From Dyadobacter endophyticus (lineage in GTDB: Bacteria > Bacteroidota > Bacteroidia > Cytophagales > Spirosomataceae), in the NCBI RefSeq assembly GCF_014641595.1, contig NZ_BMIA01000003.1, forward strand, positions 744,001 through 808,000: a stretch of 64,000 nucleotides of DNA, in the 5' to 3' direction. Below the pieces are notes generated by a model that did not search any database, was not told the DNA's origin, and saw only the letters and a program-made list of their open reading frames with translations. Both the position numbers and the translations under genes were made by a program. Shown here piece after piece: positions 24,911 to 33,411 of the stretch; position 1 is the first letter of the stretch, and every line of letters starts with the position of its first letter.

Positions 24911-25351
24911 TCAAATCTTCTCCGGGGCAACCATAACCTCCTCCAACTGCTGGCGAAGAACATCGTCTTCCAGGCCATCCAGGTAATTCAGCACCGTCGA
25001 ATCCGATTCGAATGCTTTCTGAACCACCTTGTGTTCGCTTAAATCATAATAGCTAATGTCCTGATCTTCCAGGTAAGTGATGATAGAGGCATTACTGATG
25101 CCGCTCAGTGGCTCCTGCCCCAGCGATCCCTGGCGCTCCGGTACGGTTACCCACACGAGCACGAGAATCAGTGCAGATGCTGCGGCCAAGCCAACAGAAC
25201 GTTGCCACGACCAGCTTACGAGGGGTTTGCGCACGGGCTCCGCGGGGATCCGGGACTGGATCATTTGCGGCAGCTTGTCAAAATAACCTTCCGGCACGGA
25301 AAAGGGCGTCTCCCTCTTCAGATCATCCAGCCGTATACGTTTTTTGTCCAT
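24911..25351 (-). CDS. Putative membrane anti-sigma factor
   Basis: A 146-residue protein with a cytoplasmic N-terminus (MDKKRIRLDDLKRETPFSVPEGYFDKLPQ), one membrane helix at about residues 51-69 (RSVGLAAASALILVLVWVTV), and an acidic periplasmic tail with DISYYDLSEH. The segment FSVPEGYFDKLPQMIQSRI is common in Bacteroidota proteins that follow ECF sigma genes. It has no zinc-binding anti-sigma motif. It sits 54 bp downstream of the sigma gene. Anti-sigma function is inferred from order and topology. Confidence 0.65.
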   Translation of the reverse strand: MDKKRIRLDDLKRETPFSVPEGYFDKLPQMIQSRIPAEPVRKPLVSWSWQRSVGLAAASALILVLVWVTVPERQGSLGQEPLSGISNASIITYLEDQDISYYDLSEHKVVQKAFESDSTVLNYLDGLEDDVLRQQLEEVMVAPEKI

Positions 25352-25405
25352 GATTATTTATATTTCCTGTCTTGTGAAGGTTTGACCAATGAGAATGCAA
25401 ATAGT

Positions 25406-25948
25406 TTAATCCGTGTCGTTCAAAAAATCCTCAATTTTTTTCGAAGCCCAATGATATGAAGCTTTTAAGGCCCCTACCGACGTTCCGGTGATCTCCGAAA
25501 TCTCTTCATAGGGTAAATCTTCAAAATATTTGAGGTTAAATACCAGCCTTTGCTTTTCTGGTAATTTTAATATTGCTTTCTGCAATTTGAGCTGAATAGC
25601 GTCACCGCTTACTTCCGGATCCGCTTCCAGCTTTTCACTGAGTTCGTTCTCGACGTCGTAGATCGGGATGAAATACTTCCGTCGCTTTTTGTTGAGAAAA
25701 TTAATGGCTTCGTTGCTCGCAATGCGGTAAAGCCAGGTATAAAGCTTGGCATCGCCGCGGAAATTCTCCAGAGCCGTCCACGCTTTTATAAATACATCCT
25801 GGGTAATGTCATTGGCATCATCATGATCGACCACCATCTTCCTTACCAGCCAATAAACTTTTTGCTGGTACTTCCGTACCAACTGATTGAAAGCGTTCCT
25901 CCGCGTTTCGGGATTTTGAAAAAGAGATAATAATTCTTCGTCGGACAT
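25406..25948 (-). CDS. ECF-type RNA polymerase sigma factor
   Basis: A 180-residue sigma-70 family member of the extracytoplasmic type. Region 2 is complete (VRKYQQKVYWLVRKMVVDHDDANDITQDVFIKAWTALENFRGDAKLYTWLYRIASNEAINFLNKKRR) and region 4 has the helix-turn-helix LPEKQRLVFNLKYFEDLPYEEISEITGTSVGALKASYHWASKKIEDFL. It is likely held inactive by the membrane protein encoded next. Its own promoter is not clear: the upstream 111 bp hold no exact TAnnTTTG. Confidence 0.94.
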   Translation of the reverse strand: MSDEELLSLFQNPETRRNAFNQLVRKYQQKVYWLVRKMVVDHDDANDITQDVFIKAWTALENFRGDAKLYTWLYRIASNEAINFLNKKRRKYFIPIYDVENELSEKLEADPEVSGDAIQLKLQKAILKLPEKQRLVFNLKYFEDLPYEEISEITGTSVGALKASYHWASKKIEDFLNDTD

Positions 25949-26059
25949 TTAATCAGTGTTAACCTGATCTTTTTTATAGCAACCTGCTTGACCAATAATT
26001 GTACCTGAGCCCAAAGGCAACGCCGGTCAATAATAGTTTATTTTTTGATTCAGGACAAA

Positions 26060-26095
26060 TAAAAAGAGCCCTGCCTTTCAGGCCGGGCTCTTTTT
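26060..26095 (-). terminator. Terminator of the transketolase operon
   Basis: On the minus strand AAAAAGAGCCC pairs with GGGCTCTTTTT around a small inner GCCT/AGGC stem, ending in a T-run. It lies just downstream of the transketolase C-terminal gene. Confidence 0.82.
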
Positions 26096-26115
26096 CCGTC
26101 GACCTAAGTCGACGG
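26096..26115. repeat. Short inverted repeat beside the transketolase terminator
   Basis: CCGTCGAC-CTAA-GTCGACGG is a perfect 8-bp stem with a 4-nt spacer, placed between the transketolase stop codon and its terminator, so the transcript would carry two consecutive hairpins. Confidence 0.6.
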
Positions 26116-26127
26116 AGAGCGATGATG

Positions 26128-27081
26128 TTACTTGCGTGCGATCGCGCGTTTTGCGGCTTCTACGATATGTTTTGCATCCAGGCCGTATTTTTCCAGCAAC
26201 TGCGCTGGCGTGCCGCTTTCTCCGAAGCTGTCGTTCACCGCTACATATTCCTGCGGAACGAGCTTGTTTTTAACGATAACTTGCGCAACGCTGTCACCCA
26301 AACCACCGATGCGGTTGTGCTCTTCGGCAGTTACCACGCAGCCGGTTTTTTCAATCGATTTCAGGATCGCTTCTTCGTCCAGGGGCTTGATTGTGTGGAT
26401 ATTGATGATCTCGGCATTGATACCCTCGGCTTCAAGGATCTCCCCAGCCTGGATCGCTTCCCATACCATGTGACCGGTAGCGAAGATACTTACGTCGGTA
26501 CCTTCGTTGACCATCCAAGCTTTTCCAATCTCAAATTTCTGATCGGCATCTGTAAAAATCGGGATTACCGGACGACCGAAACGCAGGTAAACCGGCCCGT
26601 CGTACTCAGCAATCGCGATGGTAGCCGCTTTCGTCTGGTTGTAATCGCAAGGGTTGATCACCGTCATGCCCGGAAGCATTTTCATCATCCCGATATCTTC
26701 GAGAATCTGGTGGGTTGCACCGTCTTCTCCCAAAGTAAGACCTGCGTGTGAAGCACAGATTTTTACGTTTTTATTGGAATATGCTACGCTCTGACGGATC
26801 TGGTCATAAACGCGGCCTGTCGCGAAGTTCGCGAAAGTAGTAGCAAATGGAATTTTACCTCCGATAGTCAAACCAGCTGAAAGGCCGATCATATTTGCCT
26901 CGGAAATACCGCATTGAATAAAACGCTCAGGGTTTTCTTTGATAAACGGTTCGAGTTTCAAAGAACCAACGAGGTCGGCACAAAGCGCCACGACGTTGGG
27001 ATTTTGCTGCCCCAGCACGTGCATTCCGGCACCGAAGCCCGAACGCGTATCTTTCTTCTCAGTGAAGGTGTATTTTTTCAT
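26128..27081 (-). CDS. Transketolase, C-terminal subunit
   Basis: A 317-residue protein matching the pyrimidine-binding and C-terminal domains of transketolase: KDTRSGFGAGMHVLGQQNPNVVALCADL, SEANMIGLSAGLTIGGKIPFATTFANF, and ICASHAGLTLGEDGATHQILEDIGMMKMLPGMTVINPCD. The thiamine-activating glutamate is in CGISEANMIG. It pairs with the N-terminal subunit encoded 54 bp upstream to form one active enzyme of the pentose phosphate pathway. Split transketolases are known from archaea and many bacteria including Bacteroidota. Confidence 0.93.
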   Translation of the reverse strand: MKKYTFTEKKDTRSGFGAGMHVLGQQNPNVVALCADLVGSLKLEPFIKENPERFIQCGISEANMIGLSAGLTIGGKIPFATTFANFATGRVYDQIRQSVAYSNKNVKICASHAGLTLGEDGATHQILEDIGMMKMLPGMTVINPCDYNQTKAATIAIAEYDGPVYLRFGRPVIPIFTDADQKFEIGKAWMVNEGTDVSIFATGHMVWEAIQAGEILEAEGINAEIINIHTIKPLDEEAILKSIEKTGCVVTAEEHNRIGGLGDSVAQVIVKNKLVPQEYVAVNDSFGESGTPAQLLEKYGLDAKHIVEAAKRAIARK

Positions 27082-27135
27082 TTTGAATATTGTCTGTTTA
27101 TGAAACCGCGTGCATTGCTGCCGCTGATCCGGATA

Positions 27136-27993
27136 TTAATAATCTCCCAAAGTTTCGTCAAGCTGAGCCAGTGCCGCCGCCAATTGCTCGTCGTTAGGCG
27201 CAACACCGTGCCATTTGTGGCTGCCCATCATGAAGTCGACGCCGTAGCCCATGCCTGTGTGGAGCAATACCATGATCGGTCTGCCATGTCCCAGACGGCC
27301 TTTGGCTTCGTACAGGCCTTTCAGCACTGCCGCCATGTCGTTTCCTTCTTCGATAGAGATTACTTCCCATCCGAATGCCTCATATTTGGCACCCAAATCG
27401 CGGTTGTTCATTACCTTCACGGTAGGGCCATCGATTTGCTGACCGTTCAGGTCGATAAACGCTATCAGGTTGTCTACCTGGTGGTGTGGCGCGAAAGTAG
27501 CAGCCTCCCAAACCTGGCCTTCCTGCTGCTCGCCATCGCCCATCAGTACGTATACTATTCCTTTGTCGTTGTTCAGTTTCTTAGCTGTTGCCGCCCCCAA
27601 TGCTACCGACAATCCCTGGCCCAGTGAGCCCGACGCGATACGGATACCTTCGAGGTGTTCGTGCGTGGTAGGGTGTCCTTGCAGGCGTGAATTCAGCTTG
27701 CGGAATGTAGCCAGCTCCGATACAGGGAAATATCCCTTGCGTGCCAATACGCTGTACCAAACCGGGGAAATGTGACCGTTCGAAAGGAAGAAAAGGTCTT
27801 CGTCCTTACCGTCCATATCGAATACGACTTTGCCGTCCTGCTCTTTAAGCTTCATACGCTCAAAGTACAATGCTACCAACAAGTCGGTGCATCCCAGCGA
27901 CCCGCCAGGGTGCCCCGACTGACAACCATGTACCATTCGTACGATGTCCCTGCGAACCTGGGATGCTACTTTTTCTAATTGTTCAATTTCCAT
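27136..27993 (-). CDS. Transketolase, N-terminal subunit
   Basis: A 285-residue protein corresponding to the thiamine diphosphate-binding half of transketolase. HGCQSGHPGGSLGCTDLLVALYF is the conserved N-terminal motif, LSNGHISPVWYSVLARKG follows, and VYVLMGDGEQQEGQVWEAATFAPHHQVDNLIAFIDLNGQ is the GDG...N cofactor motif. The first gene of the pair; its C-terminal partner is next on the same strand. No convincing promoter box is seen in the 104 bp upstream. Confidence 0.94.
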   Translation of the reverse strand: MEIEQLEKVASQVRRDIVRMVHGCQSGHPGGSLGCTDLLVALYFERMKLKEQDGKVVFDMDGKDEDLFFLSNGHISPVWYSVLARKGYFPVSELATFRKLNSRLQGHPTTHEHLEGIRIASGSLGQGLSVALGAATAKKLNNDKGIVYVLMGDGEQQEGQVWEAATFAPHHQVDNLIAFIDLNGQQIDGPTVKVMNNRDLGAKYEAFGWEVISIEEGNDMAAVLKGLYEAKGRLGHGRPIMVLLHTGMGYGVDFMMGSHKWHGVAPNDEQLAAALAQLDETLGDY

Positions 27994-28097
27994 TTTTATT
28001 TATTTTCTATTGGACTGTCCTTAATCGGCTTACCCGAAGCGGGACCATTTAGGCGGCGTAAATGTCCTGCTATTCGGAATGTTAAAATGACTGATTA

Positions 28098-28556
28098 TTA
28101 TTCAGTTTTTCCAAGAATTTGATCAGTGTGTTTCGACGATTCCACTTTGGAAATAATCTCCTCAATGATCCCTTTTTTGTTGATGACGAAAGTTGTACGG
28201 AGTAAACCCATGTAGGTTCGTCCAAACGTTGTTTTTTCTCCCCAAACTCCGTAAGCCTCAATCATTTTATGCTCCGTGTCAGCCAGGAGTGGGAAGGGGA
28301 GGCCATGCTTTTTGATAAATCTCTGATGCGATTTTTCACTATCCGGGCTTACCCCGAACACCTTATAACCCTTTTTCAGGAGCGCTCCGTAGTTGTCGCG
28401 GATGTTGCAGGCCTGATTGGTGCAGGTAGGTGTGTTATCTTTGGGATAAAAGTACAAAACAACTTTCTCTCCCTTCAAATCCGACAGCTTTACTTGGTTT
28501 CCATCCTGATCTTTTACTGAAAATGCGGGTGCGGGGTCACCGACTTGTAGGCCCAT
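28098..28556 (-). CDS. bcp: Thioredoxin-dependent peroxiredoxin, Bcp type
   Basis: A 152-residue peroxiredoxin that reduces hydrogen and organic peroxides. The peroxidatic Cys45 is in KDNTPTCTNQAC and a resolving Cys50 lies five residues on, the arrangement of atypical 2-Cys Bcp/PrxQ enzymes. FYPKDNTPTCT and LLADTEHKMIEAYGVWGEK are family hallmarks. It starts 3 bp after the stop codon of the M23 peptidase gene, so the two are certainly co-transcribed. Cytoplasmic, no signal. Confidence 0.95.
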   Translation of the reverse strand: MGLQVGDPAPAFSVKDQDGNQVKLSDLKGEKVVLYFYPKDNTPTCTNQACNIRDNYGALLKKGYKVFGVSPDSEKSHQRFIKKHGLPFPLLADTEHKMIEAYGVWGEKTTFGRTYMGLLRTTFVINKKGIIEEIISKVESSKHTDQILGKTE

Positions 28557-28559
28557 AAT

Positions 28560-30530
28560 TTATCTTTTGCGTTTTCTGGTTTTCTTAGGTTTAACAACCA
28601 GATCTACCAATTCGGTTTGCAAGATAGTACTATTTCCCGCCCTATCCGTCACTTCCAACACCAGTTCTCCTTCAAATGGCTGAGTATCATCCAGTTTTTC
28701 CGACCAGATATAGCCCTTTTTGAAATCATAATTCAACAAAACCCACTGACCGTTCACCAATGCCTTGAAATTCGCAATCCCCGACATGCCGTCGCCTACG
28801 TACCCGCGTATGCGATGCTTGCTATGCTCGACGAGCCGTACCCTTGGAGGTACCGTATCGCTCTGAACGACAAACGTGCCGAGCTCGCGCGTATCGAAAC
28901 GGATCATGTCGCCGTCCCATTTCCCGCCCAGAAAGCGGTAATCGCCGTTCAGGTAGCGATACATGAAAGTCCGGGACTTATCCTCCGGCAGCTTTTCGGG
29001 CGTGAGAGCGACGTGGATGTAGTCGTTCAATGCAGTACCCCGGTTATTAATGGTTAATGCATTAAAATTCCGCTGCCCCATCAGGAACAGCGTGTCGAAC
29101 AAGCTGGTATTCTCAAAATCCACAGACCATTTGGCCTCTTTGAATGACGAGACAATGCCCGGCATCACCTGACTCCGCAGAAAGGTCTTCACCGTGGTAG
29201 TGCCAATTTTCACGGAATCCGGCATTTCTTTCCTCAAATCAGTCAAAAAAACCGCTGATTCGCCTGCGTACAGGTTAGGCGCTTTCCTCTCTTCTTTTCC
29301 TTTAATATAAAATGTCGCCGACGGTTCCTGGCTGCGGTAGTATTTCGCTTTAACTACCAATGTATTCTCCCGGATTTCGGTTTGCACATATTCCGGGTTC
29401 ACCTCGGTATTGAACACCGGCAGCGGGGGGTTTTGCGGCTCGCCCTTAATATTAAATATCAGCTCCGAGAAGTTTTCATAGGAATCCGAGATGCGCACTT
29501 TTACCTCGTGGCTCAGAGTATCTGCGATATTCAACTTCCCGTTGATCGCATTGGTTTTATATAAATTAAACTGATTCCCGTCGGGAACGTAGCATTTCAG
29601 GAAACGCTGGCCGGTCGCCTGCTCCGTTTCGTAGTCGATGAGGTTGTTATAATCGCGGGTCGAGGCATTGGGGAATACTTCAATATTGTAAGAAAACACT
29701 TCCTGCCCGTCCATTTTAATTTCGATGCATTGTAACCCGTAGCGAAAACCGGTGCCGGTCATCTGGTCGAACGCGATAAGATCCAGGCCGACAATGCCCG
29801 TGGCCGAAACCTGTTCGGGCAAACGCCAGGTGCCGTCTTTCAGTTTGACAGGCGCGTAAACCCTTCGATCAAACTGCCCGTTGACGCGCCCATTAATATC
29901 CATGGGACGAATGGCCAGGTTCACGAATTTCGGCGGTGTAACATCTTTGATTTCGTTAAACCCGAAATACAACGGATTGAGATAATTATCCTTCGAATCG
30001 CGAACCTCAAAGTGTAAGTGCGGCCCCGCTGAACCGCCCGTATTCCCGGAAAGTGCGATTACCTCCCCTTTCTTGAATACAAACTGGCCTGCTTCCGGGA
30101 AGAGGTCTATTTCAAATGTCTGCTTTTTATATTGTTCCTGCCGGACCCACGTCGCCAGCGGATCACTGAATTTCAGCAAATGTCCGTAAACCGTCGTTTG
30201 TCCATTCGGATGGCGCAAATAGATTACGTTACCATAGCCGGTGCGCTGCACAGCTACTTTATAAATATAACCTTCTGCTGCCGCGTAAACGGGCAAGCCC
30301 TCACGCTGCTGCGTACGAATGTCGAGCCCGGCATGAAAGTGATTGCTGCGCAAATCACCCAGGCCGCCTGCCAGTGAGTTGGGCAACCCCGGACGGATCG
30401 GAAACTGGTAATAACCCTTTGGATACGATTGCTTTTGGGCCAAAGAATCCTTTGCAACACCTGCTAAACCCAATACAAACAACCCTGAACGGACAAATGC
30501 CCGAAAATAATGACGCATGAAAAAGTGCAT
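28560..30530 (-). CDS. M23-family metallopeptidase, secreted
   Basis: A 656-residue protein with a signal peptide (ATG at 30530, or the second ATG at 30518, which starts closer to the signal). The LytM/M23 domain is at the N-terminus of the mature protein: NHFHAGLDI gives the zinc ligands His66 and Asp70, and GPHLHFEVRD near residue 170 the HxH motif, so it is expected to be an active peptidoglycan endopeptidase. The 450 residues after it form beta-rich domains without a recognised motif and a basic tail KPKKTRKRKR. It lies between a FAA hydrolase gene (42 bp upstream) and bcp (3 bp downstream). Confidence 0.9.
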   Translation of the reverse strand: MHFFMRHYFRAFVRSGLFVLGLAGVAKDSLAQKQSYPKGYYQFPIRPGLPNSLAGGLGDLRSNHFHAGLDIRTQQREGLPVYAAAEGYIYKVAVQRTGYGNVIYLRHPNGQTTVYGHLLKFSDPLATWVRQEQYKKQTFEIDLFPEAGQFVFKKGEVIALSGNTGGSAGPHLHFEVRDSKDNYLNPLYFGFNEIKDVTPPKFVNLAIRPMDINGRVNGQFDRRVYAPVKLKDGTWRLPEQVSATGIVGLDLIAFDQMTGTGFRYGLQCIEIKMDGQEVFSYNIEVFPNASTRDYNNLIDYETEQATGQRFLKCYVPDGNQFNLYKTNAINGKLNIADTLSHEVKVRISDSYENFSELIFNIKGEPQNPPLPVFNTEVNPEYVQTEIRENTLVVKAKYYRSQEPSATFYIKGKEERKAPNLYAGESAVFLTDLRKEMPDSVKIGTTTVKTFLRSQVMPGIVSSFKEAKWSVDFENTSLFDTLFLMGQRNFNALTINNRGTALNDYIHVALTPEKLPEDKSRTFMYRYLNGDYRFLGGKWDGDMIRFDTRELGTFVVQSDTVPPRVRLVEHSKHRIRGYVGDGMSGIANFKALVNGQWVLLNYDFKKGYIWSEKLDDTQPFEGELVLEVTDRAGNSTILQTELVDLVVKPKKTRKRKR

Positions 30531-30572
30531 GAATAGTCGGTAGCCCCGACCGGATGATATGAAGAGTACGGT

Positions 30573-31184
30573 TTACTTAACGAACAGTTCGAGCATCTTC
30601 TTGCCTTCAATCGAGGCGGTCAGCTTGTCGCCGACCTTCACCGGACCAACGCCTTTGGGAGTGCCGGTGAAAATCAAGTCTCCTTTTTTGAGCATGAAGA
30701 ACTTAGAAACAAAGGAAATCAGGTAATTGATGCGGTAGATCATCATCGACGAATTGCCGTTCTGCCGCGTCTCATCATTCACATCGAGGCTAAAATTGAC
30801 GTTCTGAATGTCCGCAAAATCCGAAACCGGAACAAATTCCGAAACAGGTGCCGAGCCGTTGAATGCCTTCGCGAGCTCCCAGGGAAGCCCTTTGGCCTTC
30901 AGCTCGGATTGCAGATCGCGGGCAGTGAAGTCGATCCCGATCCCGATTTCACTGTAATATTTTTGAGCGAACTTCTCTTCGATGTTTTTCCCCACTTTAT
31001 CGATCTTTACCACAAGCTCTACTTCATAATGAACATCTTTTGAGAAATCGGGATAATAAAAGTCATCTCCGAGGCGGATCTGTGCGGTTTCAGGTTTCAG
31101 AAATATGACCGGGGAATCGGGTGTCTGGTTGTTCAGTTCGGCGATATGCTCTGCGTAATTCCGGCCTACACAAATAATTTTCAT
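30573..31184 (-). CDS. Fumarylacetoacetate hydrolase-family protein
   Basis: A 203-residue protein with the FAH fold: KIICVGRNYAEHIAELNN at the start, PVIFLKPETA, DVHYEVELVVKI with the metal-binding Glu pair, IGIDFTARDLQ, and GDLIFTGTPKGVGPVKVGD near the end. Small stand-alone members act as acylpyruvases, oxaloacetate decarboxylases or similar C-C hydrolases; the substrate cannot be read from sequence. A very good TTG-N20-TAGCTTTG promoter precedes it, probably driving this gene, the M23 peptidase and bcp. Confidence 0.9.
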   Translation of the reverse strand: MKIICVGRNYAEHIAELNNQTPDSPVIFLKPETAQIRLGDDFYYPDFSKDVHYEVELVVKIDKVGKNIEEKFAQKYYSEIGIGIDFTARDLQSELKAKGLPWELAKAFNGSAPVSEFVPVSDFADIQNVNFSLDVNDETRQNGNSSMMIYRINYLISFVSKFFMLKKGDLIFTGTPKGVGPVKVGDKLTASIEGKKMLELFVK

Positions 31185-31224
31185 CAGGGGTAAATGCTAA
31201 TTTAAAAGGAATGAACATCAGGGA

Positions 31225-31255
31225 CAAAGCTACTTACAAAGCCGGGGCCTCACAA
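31225..31255 (-). promoter_or_regulatory. Consensus promoter of the FAH-M23-bcp operon
   Basis: On the minus strand TTG (31255-31253), a 20-bp spacer, then TAGCTTTG (31232-31225). Both boxes and spacing match the Bacteroidota housekeeping promoter, and the -7 box ends 40 bp before the start codon. Confidence 0.65.
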
Positions 31256-31383
31256 TATTTGTCACAATTTTTCAGCCCGAATGCAGTTAAAATAGAAATG
31301 CGACGGTTAGTGCCGACGTCTCGTCGGTGCACGCTAAGATCCGGCGTTCCGTCGGCGAAAACGCTCACAAAAAAAAATTAAGC

Positions 31384-31391
31384 TATTTTTG
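31384..31391 (+). promoter_or_regulatory. -7 box for the NlpC/P60 gene
   Basis: TATTTTTG is an exact TAnnTTTG within TTAAGCTATTTTTG, 32 bp before the ATG. Confidence 0.45.
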
Positions 31392-31423
31392 AACTCAGTA
31401 ATCAGGCCATATTCCGCTTACGC

Positions 31424-32071
31424 ATGAAGAAGTACCTTTCCCAATCCCTTTCTTGCACCATTTTTACAATCCTGATCACTACATTATTATTCTCCTGCGA
31501 CGTATTCCGCACAACACCCGAACGCCATAGTTCATCACGCAGTACAGCCTCACGGGGACGCACTTCTCCGTCCCGCAGGCCGCCTGCCCGCAAACCGGTG
31601 GCAAAAGCTCCTGCCAGAAAACCTGCGCCCACGCGAAGCACCACCCCTGCCTACTCCCGCCCCGGCTCTGTCAATACAGCGAACATCCCGGAGGTCGTGC
31701 AAATCGCGCGTACCTACACCGGCACACCCTACCGCTCGGGCGGCAACGACAAAGACGGTATCGACTGCTCCGGCCTGATCTGCCAGGTATATTCCGAAAT
31801 GGGCGTTAAAGTGCCCCGCATTTCGTGGCAGCAATCCGAATTCGGACAGGAAGTGGGCAGCGTAGCCGAAATTAAACCCGGTGACTGGCTCTTTTTCGTA
31901 CCTGAGGCTGGCAAGGAAGGTTACGTATCCCACGCAGGCATTGTCACCGACGTCCGCGGAAGGGACGAGATCATATTTATCCACGCCTCCACCTCGCGCG
32001 GCGTACGTGAGGACAACCTGTTTTCGACCTATTTTAAAGGGCGTTTCGTAAAAGCCATGCGGCCATTTTGA
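31424..32071 (+). CDS. NlpC/P60-family lipoprotein peptidase
   Basis: A 215-residue lipoprotein with lipobox LLFSC (Cys25). A 50-residue Arg/Pro/Ser/Ala-rich linker (residues 30-80) leads to an NlpC/P60 domain: RSGGNDKDGIDCSGLICQVY holds the nucleophile Cys115, YVSHAGIVTD and IFIHASTSRGV provide the histidines. It should cleave gamma-D-glutamyl-diaminopimelate bonds in peptidoglycan. The basic linker may contact the cell wall or the membrane surface. Monocistronic as far as visible. Confidence 0.93.
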   Translation: MKKYLSQSLSCTIFTILITTLLFSCDVFRTTPERHSSSRSTASRGRTSPSRRPPARKPVAKAPARKPAPTRSTTPAYSRPGSVNTANIPEVVQIARTYTGTPYRSGGNDKDGIDCSGLICQVYSEMGVKVPRISWQQSEFGQEVGSVAEIKPGDWLFFVPEAGKEGYVSHAGIVTDVRGRDEIIFIHASTSRGVREDNLFSTYFKGRFVKAMRPF

Positions 32072-32190
32072 GTCCGGCCGGCCGTTCACTAACCCTGCCT
32101 GCGTAAAATTGAATACAACCATAGGGGTAGCATGGAATATGATTGTCCTTTTCGAAATTTGCAGTCATAACTCAGTTTCCTCTCCGCAAC

Positions 32191-33411
32191 ATGCAAAACC
32201 CCATTGCCCCTCCGCCTCAGTACGGCGACCGGACTTTAACCATGCAGGCCAGTCCGGGTATTCCCGTCTACATTTACGCCACCGTTTTTGCTTCATTTTG
32301 CGTAATCACCGGACTCATCTGGGACATTTGCTGGCACATGAGCATTGGCCGCGACGGGTTGCTATCGCCGCCGCACCTCGTTATTTACCTGGGCGCCGTA
32401 GTGGCAGGACTGTTTTCGGGTTATGAGATCTTGAGAAAAACATTTTGGGGAAGTGATATTGAAAAAGCGGCCAGCGTCAAAATCTGGGGCTTTTTTTACA
32501 GTTCGCTCGGGTCGCTGTTCTGCGTTTGGGGAGCGCTGTCCATGCTTACCTCCGCTCCTTTCGACGATTGGTGGCACAATACCTATGGTCTCGACGTAAC
32601 GATCCTCTCCCCTCCGCATACTGTGCTCATTCTGGGCATTATCGGCATCCAGTTCGGCGCGATGATCAGTGTCATTGCAGTGAAGAACCAGATGAAATTG
32701 CTCGGCAGTTTTGGCCAGGGAAAGACGAAGGCATTAGACAAAACACTTTTCTGGCTATTTGCATTATCCGCCGGCTTTCTGCTAACCATCTGGTTCACGT
32801 TAATATCCGAGGAATTGGGTAGAATGCGCACGCACAAGTCGAGCTACTACATATTTGCCGGGGCTGCATTTCCATTGCTGCTGATAGCCGTTGGCAAGGC
32901 CGTTTCGCACAAATGGGCCATTACAGCCGTCGCCGGCGTTTACACTGCATTAATGCTCGGCACACTATGGATCATTCCACTTTTCCCTGCCGAGCCCAAA
33001 CTTGGGCCGATCCTGAACCATATTACCCACTATCAGGGCTTTCATTTCCCATTGCTGCTGCTCGCCCCGGCCGTTGTGATCGATATCCTTCGGTACCGCT
33101 TCGCGCATTGGAATGATTGGAAACTCACTTTGCTGCTTGGCATCGCATTCCTGGTCGTATTTTTTGTGGTTCAATGGTTTTTCGGCGGATTTCTGATGGA
33201 ATCGCCCTATGCGCGTAACTGGTTTTTCGGGAGCCATTACTGGTATTTCGGGAATGATCCGAACTGGGAGTACCGCTACAAATTCGGCCGCTGGATGGTC
33301 GAGGAAACGCCGGCACTGCTCAAAGGGTTGGGCATTGCACTGGTATTAACATTAATCTCAACCCGCATCGGATTGGCGTGGGGCAACTGGATGCACAAGA
33401 TTCAACGATGA
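32191..33411 (+). CDS. Multi-pass membrane protein, coupled to a His-rich partner
   Basis: A 406-residue protein when started at ATG 32191 (MQNPIAPPPQYGDRTLTMQ); the frame extends 16 codons upstream only from a TTG. About ten membrane segments are evident, with conserved-looking polar spots inside or beside them: GLIWDICWHMSIGRDGLLSPPH, WWHNTYGLDVTILSPPHTVL and NHITHYQGFHFPLLL. The paired (L)SPPH motifs, each at the end of a His/Trp/Asp-rich loop, suggest two homologous halves or a shared metal site. Its stop overlaps the next gene's ATG by 4 bp (ATGA). Family not recognised with confidence. Confidence 0.7.
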   Translation: MQNPIAPPPQYGDRTLTMQASPGIPVYIYATVFASFCVITGLIWDICWHMSIGRDGLLSPPHLVIYLGAVVAGLFSGYEILRKTFWGSDIEKAASVKIWGFFYSSLGSLFCVWGALSMLTSAPFDDWWHNTYGLDVTILSPPHTVLILGIIGIQFGAMISVIAVKNQMKLLGSFGQGKTKALDKTLFWLFALSAGFLLTIWFTLISEELGRMRTHKSSYYIFAGAAFPLLLIAVGKAVSHKWAITAVAGVYTALMLGTLWIIPLFPAEPKLGPILNHITHYQGFHFPLLLLAPAVVIDILRYRFAHWNDWKLTLLLGIAFLVVFFVVQWFFGGFLMESPYARNWFFGSHYWYFGNDPNWEYRYKFGRWMVEETPALLKGLGIALVLTLISTRIGLAWGNWMHKIQR

